Positions 27,343 through 35,339 of a stretch of 64,000 nucleotides of DNA are shown in pieces; the first letter of the stretch is position 1, and the number at the start of each line of letters is the position of its first letter. The position numbers and the translations under genes were made by a program. The stretch lies in assembly GCA_951813015.1 (NCBI GenBank), contig CATOTG010000002.1, positions 186,001 through 250,000 of the forward strand, in the 5' to 3' direction. The DNA comes from an uncultured Thermoanaerobaculia bacterium. GTDB lineage: Bacteria; Acidobacteriota; Thermoanaerobaculia; Multivoradales; Multivoraceae. The notes under the pieces are model-generated. The model ran no database searches and was not told where the DNA came from. It saw only the letters and a program-made list of their open reading frames with translations.

Positions 27343-28626
27343 TCAACCCGGTGGACGAAGGCGCGCTTCGAAGGCCTTGCCCGACCGAACGTCTCCACCG
27401 CGCAGGGCCCCGCCGCGAAGAAGAAGCACCGCGTGATCACCGCGAAGGTCGGCGCGCAGTCGAGTGTCCGCGAACTCCGACTCGATGACGCACGGTCGCA
27501 TCGCAACCGTCCGAAGATCGTCAACCTGGGCATGGACCAGGTCCCAGCACACCCTGCCTGTGGGGGGAGGAACCGAGGCAACGATGCGGTCGTTGATCGC
27601 CTGCTGGTTCAGCACCCCCGCCCCGAAACCCACAAGGAACGGTGTGCCGCCCGGCAGCCACTTCCGGTCGCTGGCTGCCAGTGCCTCCGCCGGACCGTCC
27701 GCCCCATGTCGAACGAAGAAGTACACATTCCCTTCACCGTCGGCCACGACTTCGTCGATGATGCGACGAGGGCCCAACCAATCGGCCCGAGCGTACGCAT
27801 CGCTGAGGGGAGAACTCCCCCATTCGTTGGCCTCGACGTCGCAGCCACTCTCCGCAAGGAAGGTCTCCGTGCCCAGGCTGTCGTGGAGCACGCCCTCGCG
27901 GTCGTAGACGAAGACACCGGCCTCGGCGCCCGGAATCACGAGCAGGCGATCATCCGCGATGAAACGGATCACCGAAAGTTCCGCATCGCCGCACAGCTCC
28001 AGACCGTGCCCGCCGTCCCTCGTCGGCAGGAGACCCCGCGAGACGCCTCCGGCGTCCTCGATCAACCAGGCGGCGTACGGCCCCCAGGCATCGTCGTCCT
28101 CGCGGACCAGACCGACCGCCGCGGTCAGCGCACCTCGCCGGTCAAGGTCGCCCAGGTGCTCCAGGTCCGCCGGCGAGTCGACCCCATCCTCGGTCGCCAG
28201 GTGGATGCCGGAGAGCAGGTCCGTGAACGCGATTCCGTCGGGCGAGACGGCAAACCGGCCGTAGTCCCGTTCAAGCCGAGTGGAATTGACTATCGCCCGA
28301 CCGCCGACGTCCACGTACTCCGCCTCAGGCTCCTCGAGAGCAACCCTGAGTTGTCCCGCCTCGTCGCCGAGGCGCCAGGAGTAGAGGCCCCGTCCGATCA
28401 CCCCGACAAGGAACTCACCGTCCTCCAGCCAGCGGACGTCACTCGCCCGGGCAATCTCATCCGGCAGGTCAAGCGGCGCCAATCCCTCCAGGCGCGGACC
28501 GTCGCCGGATTCCTGGGCGCCGAGCGCTCCCGAGACCGTCAGCAGCTCCAGCGCAACGCAAAGCAGGATGATCGGCAGCAGGTCGAAGCGATGGCAACCG
28601 CCCTTGTGCAACGGCCGGCGCAGCAT
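27343..28626 (-). CDS. Secreted propeller-like protein of unknown function
   Basis: 427 residues. A signal peptide (LLPIILLCVALELLTVSGALGAQE) is followed by repeated short strands such as ASDVRWLEDGEFLVGVIGRG, RFAVSPDGIAFTDLL and IIDEVVADGEGNVYFFVR, suggesting a six-bladed propeller. No catalytic motif or named family was recognised. AGGAGG lies five bases before ATG 28626. Its stop lies just before the large regulatory-repeat protein, with which it is probably co-transcribed. Confidence 0.6.
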   Translation of the reverse strand: MLRRPLHKGGCHRFDLLPIILLCVALELLTVSGALGAQESGDGPRLEGLAPLDLPDEIARASDVRWLEDGEFLVGVIGRGLYSWRLGDEAGQLRVALEEPEAEYVDVGGRAIVNSTRLERDYGRFAVSPDGIAFTDLLSGIHLATEDGVDSPADLEHLGDLDRRGALTAAVGLVREDDDAWGPYAAWLIEDAGGVSRGLLPTRDGGHGLELCGDAELSVIRFIADDRLLVIPGAEAGVFVYDREGVLHDSLGTETFLAESGCDVEANEWGSSPLSDAYARADWLGPRRIIDEVVADGEGNVYFFVRHGADGPAEALAASDRKWLPGGTPFLVGFGAGVLNQQAINDRIVASVPPPTGRVCWDLVHAQVDDLRTVAMRPCVIESEFADTRLRADLRGDHAVLLLRGGALRGGDVRSGKAFEARLRPPG

Positions 28627-28640
28627 GTGAGCCTCCTGGT

Positions 28641-28656
28641 GCCTGAATCCTCAGGC
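28641..28656 (-). terminator. Small hairpin after the dehalogenase gene
   Basis: GCCTGA, ATCC loop, TCAGGC, in the 69-base gap downstream of the dehalogenase stop. A weak terminator candidate. Confidence 0.25.
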
Positions 28657-28695
28657 GTCAGATGCGAATCCGGGTGTCGGGGAGAACAACGCCAG

Positions 28696-29574
28696 CTAGG
28701 ACGGCAGCCATTCCGAAATCGCGGAACCGATCTCGTTCGGGGAATCCTCCTGGATGAAGTGGGAGCCCTTGACCGTGACTTCCGTCTGGTTCGGCCAGGT
28801 CCGGCAGATATCCCGCATCGCGCCGGTGAGGATCGCGCCGGGCTTCGCGTTGACGAACAACTTGGGTACGTCCGAGGCCTTCAGCCAGTCCGCGTAGGAC
28901 TGCACGATCGAAACGACGTCCTCCGGCTCGCCGGCAATCGGGATCTGGCGCGGCCAGGTCAACGTCGGCCGGCGTGACTCGCCCTCGTCCTCGAACGGCC
29001 GCCGGTAGACCGCCATCTCCGCCTCCGTCATCTTTCGGAGCACGGAGCCCGGCAGCACGCGCTCGACGAACACGTTCTTCGCCAGCACCATGCCCTCGCC
29101 CGCCGGCGAACGGAACCCCTGGAACACGCCCCTCGCCGCCTCGGGCCAGCCGTCCCAGGTCGGGACAGGACTCACGAGCGCCTCCATGTAGGCCAAGCCG
29201 CGCACCGCATCGCGGCGCCGATTCGCCCAGTCGAAACCGAGCGCGGAGCCCCAGTCGTGGATCACGAAAACCACGTTCGAATCCACCCCGATCGCCTCGA
29301 GCAGCCCGTCCAGGTAGTGCCGGTGCTCCACGAACCGGTACCGGTCGGGCCCGCTGTCCGGCAACTTCGCCGAATCGCCCATCCCGATCAGGTCCGGCGC
29401 CACCAGCCTGCCCCGGCCCTCCAGATGCGGCATCACGTTGCGCCACAGGTAGGACGAAGTCGGATTGCCATGCAGAAAGACAATCGGATCGCCCTCCCCA
29501 TGATCGACATAGGCCATCTGGTGGCCATGAACCTCTATCCGCTTCTTCTGGTAACGCGCGTCGGCGGAAATCAT
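28696..29574 (-). CDS. Haloalkane dehalogenase (DhaA-like)
   Basis: 292 residues, an alpha/beta hydrolase that hydrolyses carbon-halogen bonds of haloalkanes in the cytoplasm. The catalytic set is visible: nucleophile D107 in [14 protein letters not shown]108 and N37 ([12 protein letters not shown]) as halide-stabilising pair, acid E131 at the start of the [16 protein letters not shown] segment as in the HLD-II subfamily, and base H272 in [13 protein letters not shown] 29574 has a GGAAGG-type ribosome-binding site; the upstream in-frame extension is unlikely. It stands alone between unrelated genes. Natural substrate unknown. Confidence 0.9.
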   Translation of the reverse strand: MISADARYQKKRIEVHGHQMAYVDHGEGDPIVFLHGNPTSSYLWRNVMPHLEGRGRLVAPDLIGMGDSAKLPDSGPDRYRFVEHRHYLDGLLEAIGVDSNVVFVIHDWGSALGFDWANRRRDAVRGLAYMEALVSPVPTWDGWPEAARGVFQGFRSPAGEGMVLAKNVFVERVLPGSVLRKMTEAEMAVYRRPFEDEGESRRPTLTWPRQIPIAGEPEDVVSIVQSYADWLKASDVPKLFVNAKPGAILTGAMRDICRTWPNQTEVTVKGSHFIQEDSPNEIGSAISEWLPS

Positions 29575-29940
29575 CCAACTTCCTTCCCTGAGATCTGTTC
29601 GTGTTGCGGGCGGCTCTGGCGGCACAGCCTACACGGCCTCACGTCCCTCCCGATGCGGGCCGAACGGCCGCCGCGCCCGGGTCGAAGGTTCGGCGCCAGG
29701 CAGGAGAGTTCGCGACGCTTTCGCGCAGGGAACAGGAGGCGGGTTCCAGCTACGCGTTCGCGGACGGTTGCGGCTGCGCTGCCGCTGCGCGCGGAGGCCG
29801 ACCGTTCCAGCTACGCGTTCGTGGATTGTTGGCCCTTCGGCGAGTGCTCTCTGGCCGCGTTGTTCCATGGAGTCCGTCGCGCCGGGCTACAACGCCGCGG
29901 ACATTCGTTCGTTGCCGGCTCACGCCGCTGAGGGCCTTGA
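29575..29940. other. Intergenic stretch with a short direct repeat
   Basis: 366 bases between the VWFA gene and the dehalogenase gene, both on the minus strand. No gene is recognised. It contains the 18-bp direct repeat listed next and presumably the dehalogenase promoter. Confidence 0.4.
29743..29821. repeat. Two copies of an 18-bp direct repeat
   Basis: GTTCCAGCTACGCGTTCG at 29743-29760 and 29804-29821, identical, with weaker similarity continuing on both sides. Function unknown; possibly a dispersed intergenic repeat. Confidence 0.75.
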
Positions 29941-31587
29941 TCACTCGCCGTAGCGGAAGCCGGTGCGGGAACGCACCTTGTACTTCGCGTTGCGAACCTT
30001 GACCTTGATGCCGCGGTAACCCTGTGTCCCGGCTTCGTACTCGGAGCGGAAGCTCACGAGGTAGTAGCCCTGGTTCTCCTCGGCGACCTGGCGCATCGGC
30101 GTCAGGATGTTCGTGAAGTTCGCGTAGTAGTGGCCGCCGGTGTCGTTCGAGATCAGGCTCAGCGAGTCGTTGAGCGATGCGGACGCGATCGAGCGGCGGG
30201 AGCTGCCCATCGTGTCGATCGTGTAGACCGCCACGTTGCCGGCGTTCAGCGCCTCGCGCATCGGCGGGTAGTAGCGTGCGTCGGGCGTATAGCTGCCGAA
30301 CTGCCCGATCTCGCCGAAGCCGAGGCTGAACATGACCAGATTCTTGCGACCGGCGATTCCCGAGGCCGCCTCTCCGAGCAACTCCAACGCCTGCTGGAGC
30401 TTGCGGCTCTGCTTCGCCAGTTCCTTGCCCTTCGGCAGGTTCACCACCAGCGACGGCGAGTTCGGATCGAAGTCGGGTTTCGAGCGCGTCGTCCACGGCT
30501 CGAGGTCCCTCTTGCCCCGGGCGGCGGCATCCACCGCCGAGAGGATCTCGTCGGGATCGCGGCTGAAGTCCAGGTAGACCTTGAGCCGTGCCTGGTAGGC
30601 GAACACAGCCACCTGATCGTTCGGCTGGAGTTCCTCCTCGATCCACCGCTTGAGCCAGCGCGCGTTGTCCATCTGGGGCGCCGCCAGTCGCGGCGCCTGC
30701 ATGCGCTGGTCGTGGAACATGAGGATGAAGTAGCGGTCGGTCCGTGTCGTTCCGCCCTCGCCGGTAGCGGACAACTCGCTCGGCCCGCCGTAGAAGGAAG
30801 CGCTCGTCACTTCCTGCTCATCGCCGTCGTAAAGGACCACGAAGTCCTCGGCGCCCAGGCCCTCGATCACGTTGCCCTTCCTGTCGGTCACGAGGACATC
30901 CAGCAACACTTCGGCCACTCGGATGCGCTCGTTCAGGCTGAGGTCCGCGGGCGCCGTCCGCGCGGCCCGATTCACCGTCGTGACCGAGCTCGGAGCGCGG
31001 TCCGCCGCGCGCGGCCGGCGGGCGGTCGTCGCCGGCGCGGGTTCGGATGCCGGTTCCTTCAGGACCGTTGCGGCCGGTTCGGCCTTCAACGCGGCGTTGA
31101 CCTTCGCGGTCGCCCTCGGCGCCTCGGCGGCTTCCGGCGCCGGCGCGGGTTCAGATGCCGGTTCCCTCAGGACCGTTGCGGCCGGTTCGGCCTTCAACGT
31201 GGCGTTGACCTTCGCGGTCGCCCTCGGCGCCGCGGCGGCTTCCGGCGCCGCGGCCGGAGCGACTTCGGCGGCTGGCTCCTGAGTCACCGACGGCGCCGTG
31301 GCAGGCGTCGACGGCACGACGACCGCCCGCACCGTCTTGCCCCGCTGCCGCCGCTGCTTCTCCAGCCGCTTGCGCTCCTTCGCTTCGCGGGCCGCCTTCT
31401 TCTTCGCCGCCTTTTTCTCCGCCCTGCTCTTCTTCTCGTCGTCGACCGCGCCGTTTCGCACCGCCGCTGCAGTGCCTGCGGCTCCATCGGACGCAACCGC
31501 CAATCCGCGGTCGACCGAGAACAGAACTCCGCCGACCAGGGCGACTGCAAGCCCCAATCGTCGTCCAACCGTCGCGATTCTTGTCAC
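29941..31587 (-). CDS. VWFA-related Acidobacterial-type secreted protein
   Basis: 548 residues. A signal peptide (LGLAVALVGGVLFSVDRGLAVAS) leads to a Lys/Arg/Glu-rich segment (about 50-85) and an Ala/Pro-rich linker with a 36-residue duplication. The rest is a von Willebrand A-like domain of the type widespread in Acidobacteriota, opening with VLLDVLVTDRKGNVIEGLGAEDFVVL, with RYFILMFHDQRM at the MIDAS position and a C-terminal YYLVSFRSEY...GYRGIKVKVR. The metal site is not canonical. Role unknown; this lineage has many such exported proteins. The GTG 31587 start has AGGAGG eight bases upstream. Confidence 0.8.
   Translation of the reverse strand: MTRIATVGRRLGLAVALVGGVLFSVDRGLAVASDGAAGTAAAVRNGAVDDEKKSRAEKKAAKKKAAREAKERKRLEKQRRQRGKTVRAVVVPSTPATAPSVTQEPAAEVAPAAAPEAAAAPRATAKVNATLKAEPAATVLREPASEPAPAPEAAEAPRATAKVNAALKAEPAATVLKEPASEPAPATTARRPRAADRAPSSVTTVNRAARTAPADLSLNERIRVAEVLLDVLVTDRKGNVIEGLGAEDFVVLYDGDEQEVTSASFYGGPSELSATGEGGTTRTDRYFILMFHDQRMQAPRLAAPQMDNARWLKRWIEEELQPNDQVAVFAYQARLKVYLDFSRDPDEILSAVDAAARGKRDLEPWTTRSKPDFDPNSPSLVVNLPKGKELAKQSRKLQQALELLGEAASGIAGRKNLVMFSLGFGEIGQFGSYTPDARYYPPMREALNAGNVAVYTIDTMGSSRRSIASASLNDSLSLISNDTGGHYYANFTNILTPMRQVAEENQGYYLVSFRSEYEAGTQGYRGIKVKVRNAKYKVRSRTGFRYGE
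31041..31256 (-). repeat. 108-bp tandem duplication inside the VWFA gene
   Basis: Two near-identical 108-base units starting at 31041 and 31149 encode the doubled A-P-R-A-T-A-K-V-N-A / L-K-A-E-P-A-A-T-V-L linker of the protein. Few mismatches, so a recent duplication. Confidence 0.9.
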
Positions 31588-31708
31588 GCTTCGAACCTCC
31601 TGTGTTCCTGACTGCCTGGCTGCGAGCCACGGCTGACGACCGGGAACGACGCTCCCGCCATCCTACCAACCGCTGTTCTCACTTTGTTCGTCCAGAAGCC
31701 CTGATGTC

Positions 31709-31837
31709 TCAGTGTGTGGTCAGGGCACGACTGCGGTCGTCGATCTGCCTGGCGACCCGGAAGACCCGCGCCTCCTCCACCTCTTCCTGTATTCCAAGCA
31801 CAGACCGTGCCAGTTGACGGAGCTGCGCCAGGACCAT
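31709..31837 (-). CDS. Possible 42-residue small protein starting inside the repeat terminus
   Basis: An open frame MVLAQLRQLARSVLGIQ... rich in Arg, Glu and Gln and predicted helical. Its ATG lies within the right terminus of the 151-bp element. About three quarters of codons end in G or C, below the local average but coding-like. No family recognised and no ribosome-binding site obvious. It may be a remnant or chance frame. Confidence 0.22.
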   Translation of the reverse strand: MVLAQLRQLARSVLGIQEEVEEARVFRVARQIDDRSRALTTH

Positions 31838-31979
31838 TCCAAAGTCCAGCGCTCCAAGCGGGGCGCCGGCGGCAGGCCTTCATTCCCGAGGCTCGAAAGC
31901 CGCGCCGGCGCCGAATTGCCGATTCCGGAGTGGCTTCCTCACATCGGTCACCGAAGTTCCCGACTCTTGAACGGCCCTG
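31829..31979 (-). mobile_element. 151-bp MITE-like element, copy A
   Basis: Read on the minus strand, it begins CAGGGCCGTTCAAGAGTCG and ends GGACTTTGGAATGGTCCTG; the ends are imperfect inverted repeats (14 of 19). It has exactly the same length as the copy at 54101-54251, is 43/53 identical to it over the first 53 bases and fully identical over the last 19. Confidence 0.6.
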
Positions 31980-32000
31980 ACCGGAGCTGCACAGTGGACC

Positions 32001-32020
32001 GTGCGGCCGCCGGTCCGCAC
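32001..32020 (+). promoter_or_regulatory. Inverted repeat GTGCGG-N8-CCGCAC before the AAA-VWA gene
   Basis: The same arms and the same 8-base spacing recur at 34059-34078, directly before the MoxR gene. It lies just upstream of a TAGCAT box. A candidate shared operator. Confidence 0.5.
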
Positions 32021-32023
32021 AAG

Positions 32024-32029
32024 TAGCAT
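32024..32029 (+). promoter_or_regulatory. Putative -10 box of the AAA-VWA gene
   Basis: TAGCAT ending nine bases before GTG 32039, with no Shine-Dalgarno sequence. This fits a leaderless transcript. Confidence 0.3.
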
Positions 32030-32038
32030 GCTGCCGCC

Positions 32039-33967
32039 GTGACTCTGCCTGCCCCTGACCGCCACACAACCGAACTGTCTGCCGCCTTCGTCGAACTGCG
32101 CACGGCGCTGGGACGGGTCCTGGTCGGTCAGGACGACGCGGCGACAGGGCTGACGCTGGCGCTGCTGGCCCAACAGCACGCCTACCTCGAAGGGCCGCCA
32201 GGCTGCGGCAAGTCGGAACTGGCCGCGGCGCTCGCGACGCTGTCAGGGGCTCGCACTCACACGCTCGTCTTCCATCGCGACATCCGCGAGACGGACCTGC
32301 TCGGCGACGTGTTGCTGAGCCGACGCCGACACCGTGGCCACGAGCGCCTGCGCCGGGAGTTGATCCCCGGCCCCCTGCTCCAGGCGGAGGTCGCGCTGCT
32401 CGAGGACCTGCCACGGTCCCCGGGGGAGGCCCTGGGGCCGCTGCTCCGGATTCTCGCGGAACGGCACGCCCTGGGACAGGCCCTGCCCCTCGAGTCGGCG
32501 GTGGCCACCGGCCCGCTGGAGCAGGTGGAAGCCCCGATCGACCCGCTCGAGCCCGGGCAGCTCGACCGTTTCGCGGTCCAGCTTCGCCTGACCGGTCTGC
32601 TAACCGGAGAACTCTTCGATGAAGCCGCCGTCCTGCTCGCGCGAGAGGCCGCTCGAGTGCCGCCACGGTCCGCCGATCCGACGGCTGCGGACAGCGCCGG
32701 CGTTCCTTCGGCGGCGACCGCAGCACCGCGGTCCGCAGCAGTGATCGGCACCGCCACGCGCAACGCGGCACAACGGGCGGCGGCGGCCCTCAGGATCGAG
32801 CCGCGCACGCTCGACGCCTACCACCGCCTGCTCGATCGGCTCCGGCAGCGCAGTGCCGACCAGTCGGCATCGGGCGACCGTCTGATGTCCGACCGCTCCT
32901 TCAGCTCCGCCGCGCTGCGACTGGTCCGCGCGCATGCCTTCCTTCGCGGCGCACCGGCCGCGGCGCCGCGGGATCTCGGCGCGATCCGCTACATGGTCGC
33001 CCACCGCCTGCCCGACGAGGTGCAGGAGGACTTCGATCACATCCTGGAGGAGCTGCTCGGCGACCCGCCAAACGTGACGATGGCCGAGGCCGGAGCTCAG
33101 ATGCCCGGGGCGCAGAATCAGGGCGACGACGACTCCGATCCGGGGGCGGCGGTCTCCCAGGCCTCCGACTCCTGGATCGACGATCAAGCCGACCTGCCGG
33201 CCCCGCCCGCCCTGTTCGGCCAACCGCCCCCGCCTGCCCAGGTCGACCCTCTCCTGCGGGCCCTGGTCGGCCGCATCGAGCGCGGGCGAATCGACCCGGA
33301 CACCGATCCGGGCGGCCAGCCTCGCGGCTACCGTCCGCTGCGCGACCTGGACGAGCTGATCGACGCCGACGTGATCGAAGCCCTGCTGTTCACCGAGGGC
33401 CGTCTTCCCGGCGCGCCGCGCACCTTCGAGCGCAAGCGCAGGAGCGCCGGCGGCGCGGTCGCCGTGCTGCGGGACATCTCCGCGTCGATGGCGGGCCGTC
33501 TGACCGTGTGGTCGAGTCAGGTCGTGCTCGGCATCCTCCGGGTCGCGGCGCGCCGCAGGATGCGGGTGGGCTATGTCGAGTTCCATCACCGCGCACTGCC
33601 CCACGAAGTCGGCGGCCGCCTGCTGCACCGCTCCTACTCCCGGCTCGCCGAGCAGGCCGGTCAGGCCAAGGCGGTCGGCCAGACGAACTACGAGGCGCCG
33701 CTCCGCACCGCCCTGGAAGGGCTGCGAGGCGGTTCCGGCCGCAACCGGCACGTCGTTCTGTTGACCGACGGGCTGCCGATCATCGGCGACACGTCCGTGC
33801 GGCGCGAGCGGCAGTTGGCGCGCCGGCTCGGCGTCGCTCTCCACACCGTGTTTCTGGGCAACGGCGACTGCCCGCCCGTGCTCGATGACATCTCGGCCGA
33901 AACCGGCGGACTGCGCTTCTGCGGCCGTCCACTGACCGGCGGCGGTCTCCGGTTGGAGGAACGGTGA
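32039..33967 (+). CDS. AAA+ ATPase-von Willebrand A fusion protein (ChlD/BchD-like architecture)
   Basis: 642 residues. The N-terminal MoxR/ChlI-type AAA+ domain (about 20-340) has a Walker A GPPGCGKS (52-59) but a weakened Walker B (VALLEDLPRSP) and an altered sensor 1. A variable Pro/Asp-rich linker follows, then a VWA domain (about 465-640) with an intact MIDAS D479-I-S481-A-S483, a Thr in GQTNYEAPL and TDGLP. A degenerate AAA joined to VWA, next to an intact MoxR ATPase, mirrors the D and I subunits of magnesium chelatase, and also MoxR-VWA remodelling pairs such as RavA-ViaA. No chelatase H/N subunit is nearby, so the client is unknown. Probably cytosolic. Confidence 0.78.
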   Translation: MTLPAPDRHTTELSAAFVELRTALGRVLVGQDDAATGLTLALLAQQHAYLEGPPGCGKSELAAALATLSGARTHTLVFHRDIRETDLLGDVLLSRRRHRGHERLRRELIPGPLLQAEVALLEDLPRSPGEALGPLLRILAERHALGQALPLESAVATGPLEQVEAPIDPLEPGQLDRFAVQLRLTGLLTGELFDEAAVLLAREAARVPPRSADPTAADSAGVPSAATAAPRSAAVIGTATRNAAQRAAAALRIEPRTLDAYHRLLDRLRQRSADQSASGDRLMSDRSFSSAALRLVRAHAFLRGAPAAAPRDLGAIRYMVAHRLPDEVQEDFDHILEELLGDPPNVTMAEAGAQMPGAQNQGDDDSDPGAAVSQASDSWIDDQADLPAPPALFGQPPPPAQVDPLLRALVGRIERGRIDPDTDPGGQPRGYRPLRDLDELIDADVIEALLFTEGRLPGAPRTFERKRRSAGGAVAVLRDISASMAGRLTVWSSQVVLGILRVAARRRMRVGYVEFHHRALPHEVGGRLLHRSYSRLAEQAGQAKAVGQTNYEAPLRTALEGLRGGSGRNRHVVLLTDGLPIIGDTSVRRERQLARRLGVALHTVFLGNGDCPPVLDDISAETGGLRFCGRPLTGGGLRLEER

Positions 33968-34040
33968 GGGCTTCCGGGAAGCGGGCGCGAGCCGGTCGGA
34001 CCCTCTGGCCGAGTCGCTGCGAACCTGCAAGGTCGGCCCC

Positions 34041-34071
34041 TTGAGATCGCGACCCGAAGTGCGGATAGAGT
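34041..34071 (+). promoter_or_regulatory. Putative promoter of the moxR-like gene
   Basis: TTGAGA, 19-base spacer, TAGAGT, ending ten bases before GTG 34082. The -10 box lies in the loop of the inverted repeat. No Shine-Dalgarno sequence is seen. Confidence 0.3.
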
Positions 34072-34078
34072 CCCGCAC
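34059..34078 (+). promoter_or_regulatory. Inverted repeat GTGCGG-N8-CCGCAC before the moxR-like gene
   Basis: Identical arms and spacing to 32001-32020. It covers the putative -10 box and ends three bases before the GTG start, so a bound repressor or RNA hairpin would block expression. Confidence 0.5.
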
Positions 34079-34081
34079 TCC

Positions 34082-35050
34082 GTGACCGATCTCGCACCAC
34101 TTCGGGCCTTGCTCGATCACCACGTCGTCGGCCACGACGAGGTGAAGACGGCCCTGCTCCTGGCCCTCGTCACCAGGGAACACATCTACGTCGAGGGGCC
34201 GCCCGGCACGGCCAAGACACGGCTGGCCGAGGTCGCAGCCAAGGGTTCCGAACTCGACTTCTTCTTCTACCAGTTGCATCGCGACACGCGGCTTGCCGAA
34301 CTCGTCGGCGACATCGTGCTCGAGCGGCGCCGGGTGAAGACGGAAGCCGCCGATTCGGACGGCGCCGGCGAAGCGGAGCGGATCCACCAGCGGATCGAAC
34401 CGGGGGGCCTGCTGACTGCCGAGATCGCCGTCCTCGACGACATCTCCCGGGCGCCCGGCGAAGCGCTGAACGTCCTGCTCCGGATCCTGAACGAGCGCCG
34501 CTTCGGCGCCGAGCCGATTCCGCTGATGGCCGCCATCGCGACCGGCAACCCGATGGACGACGAGTACTACAACGAGCCGCTCGATCCCGCGAACCTCGAT
34601 CGGTTCGCCCTCCAGTTGCGCGTCACCGGCCTGATCCAGAGCGGCGCCGAGGAGGCGCGGACCCTGATCGACCGCTTCGCCGCCGGGTCGGTGGTCGAGC
34701 AGCCCGACCCCGAGGCGGTCACCGACCGCGCCACGCTCGATGCCCTCAACCAGCGCATGTACGAGGTCGAAGTGGGGCCCGTCGTGCGCGCCGCGCTACT
34801 CGACATCCTGCGCACCCTCGTGCTCGAGTTCGAGTGCAACGAGACGAACTCCCTGCTCACCGACCGCACCTTCCTGGTCAAGGCGATCAAGATCCTCCGC
34901 GGCGCGGCGCTCTTGGCCGGCCGGACCGCCGTCGAACTCGCGGACCTCGCCGCGCTGTCCTGGATGACGACCTTCCGCGTGCCGGCGGAGGCGCACGAGG
35001 CCCTGCCCCGGATCATCGGCCGGGTAAACCGGCAGGTCCGCGCGGTGTAA
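34082..35050 (+). CDS. MoxR-family AAA+ ATPase
   Basis: 322 residues, a full MoxR domain: Walker A GPPGTAKT (39-46), Walker B IAVLDDISRAPGEALN, sensor 1 ATGNPMDDEYYNEPLDPANLDRF, and a helical lid with LLTDRTFLVKAIKILRGAALL. MoxR ATPases act as chaperones that insert cofactors or remodel complexes together with VWA proteins. Its partner is presumably the AAA-VWA protein encoded 114 bases upstream, which would supply the adaptor and an impaired AAA ring subunit. GTG 34082 is used; a hairpin abuts the start codon. Confidence 0.85.
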   Translation: MTDLAPLRALLDHHVVGHDEVKTALLLALVTREHIYVEGPPGTAKTRLAEVAAKGSELDFFFYQLHRDTRLAELVGDIVLERRRVKTEAADSDGAGEAERIHQRIEPGGLLTAEIAVLDDISRAPGEALNVLLRILNERRFGAEPIPLMAAIATGNPMDDEYYNEPLDPANLDRFALQLRVTGLIQSGAEEARTLIDRFAAGSVVEQPDPEAVTDRATLDALNQRMYEVEVGPVVRAALLDILRTLVLEFECNETNSLLTDRTFLVKAIKILRGAALLAGRTAVELADLAALSWMTTFRVPAEAHEALPRIIGRVNRQVRAV

Positions 35051-35151
35051 CCGGGGCTGGAGCTACCCGGCCCCTCACCGGGTCGTGCGCGCAAGCCGCG
35101 GCGACCTCTACGCGGACAGCGTTGGACAGCGGTGCCGCCGTGTCACGTACG

Positions 35152-35179
35152 TTGACTGAGAGGGGGCATCCTGTATAGT
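35152..35179 (+). promoter_or_regulatory. Strong sigma-70-type promoter
   Basis: TTGACT, 16-base spacer, TATAGT: the best promoter match seen in the window. It drives the secreted-protein gene at 35340 and leaves an untranslated leader of about 150 bases. Confidence 0.65.
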
Positions 35180-35339
35180 AATTCGCCAAGTGGGCGACAA
35201 AGCGTACAGATTCTCCACGCGAGACCATACCGCAGGATGGCTTGCCCGCAGGAAGAGAACCCGGCGAAGCCAATCGGCGCCCCCGCCCACCGCGACACCG
35301 GATCCCGGAGCCGGCGCATACCACTGGAGTTATCCCCCG

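Larger units (their letters stand above)
31588..32038. other. Divergent intergenic region with a 151-bp inverted-terminus element
   Basis: 451 bases between the VWFA gene (minus) and the AAA-VWA gene (plus). It contains a full copy of the 151-bp element, a short minus-strand open frame and an inverted repeat plus -10 box before the AAA-VWA gene, each listed separately. Confidence 0.6.

Noticed and set aside
32039..35050. Magnesium or cobalt chelatase I/D subunits
   Set aside because: The architecture is similar, but no H/N subunit or tetrapyrrole gene is nearby, so only a general AAA-VWA/MoxR call is made.
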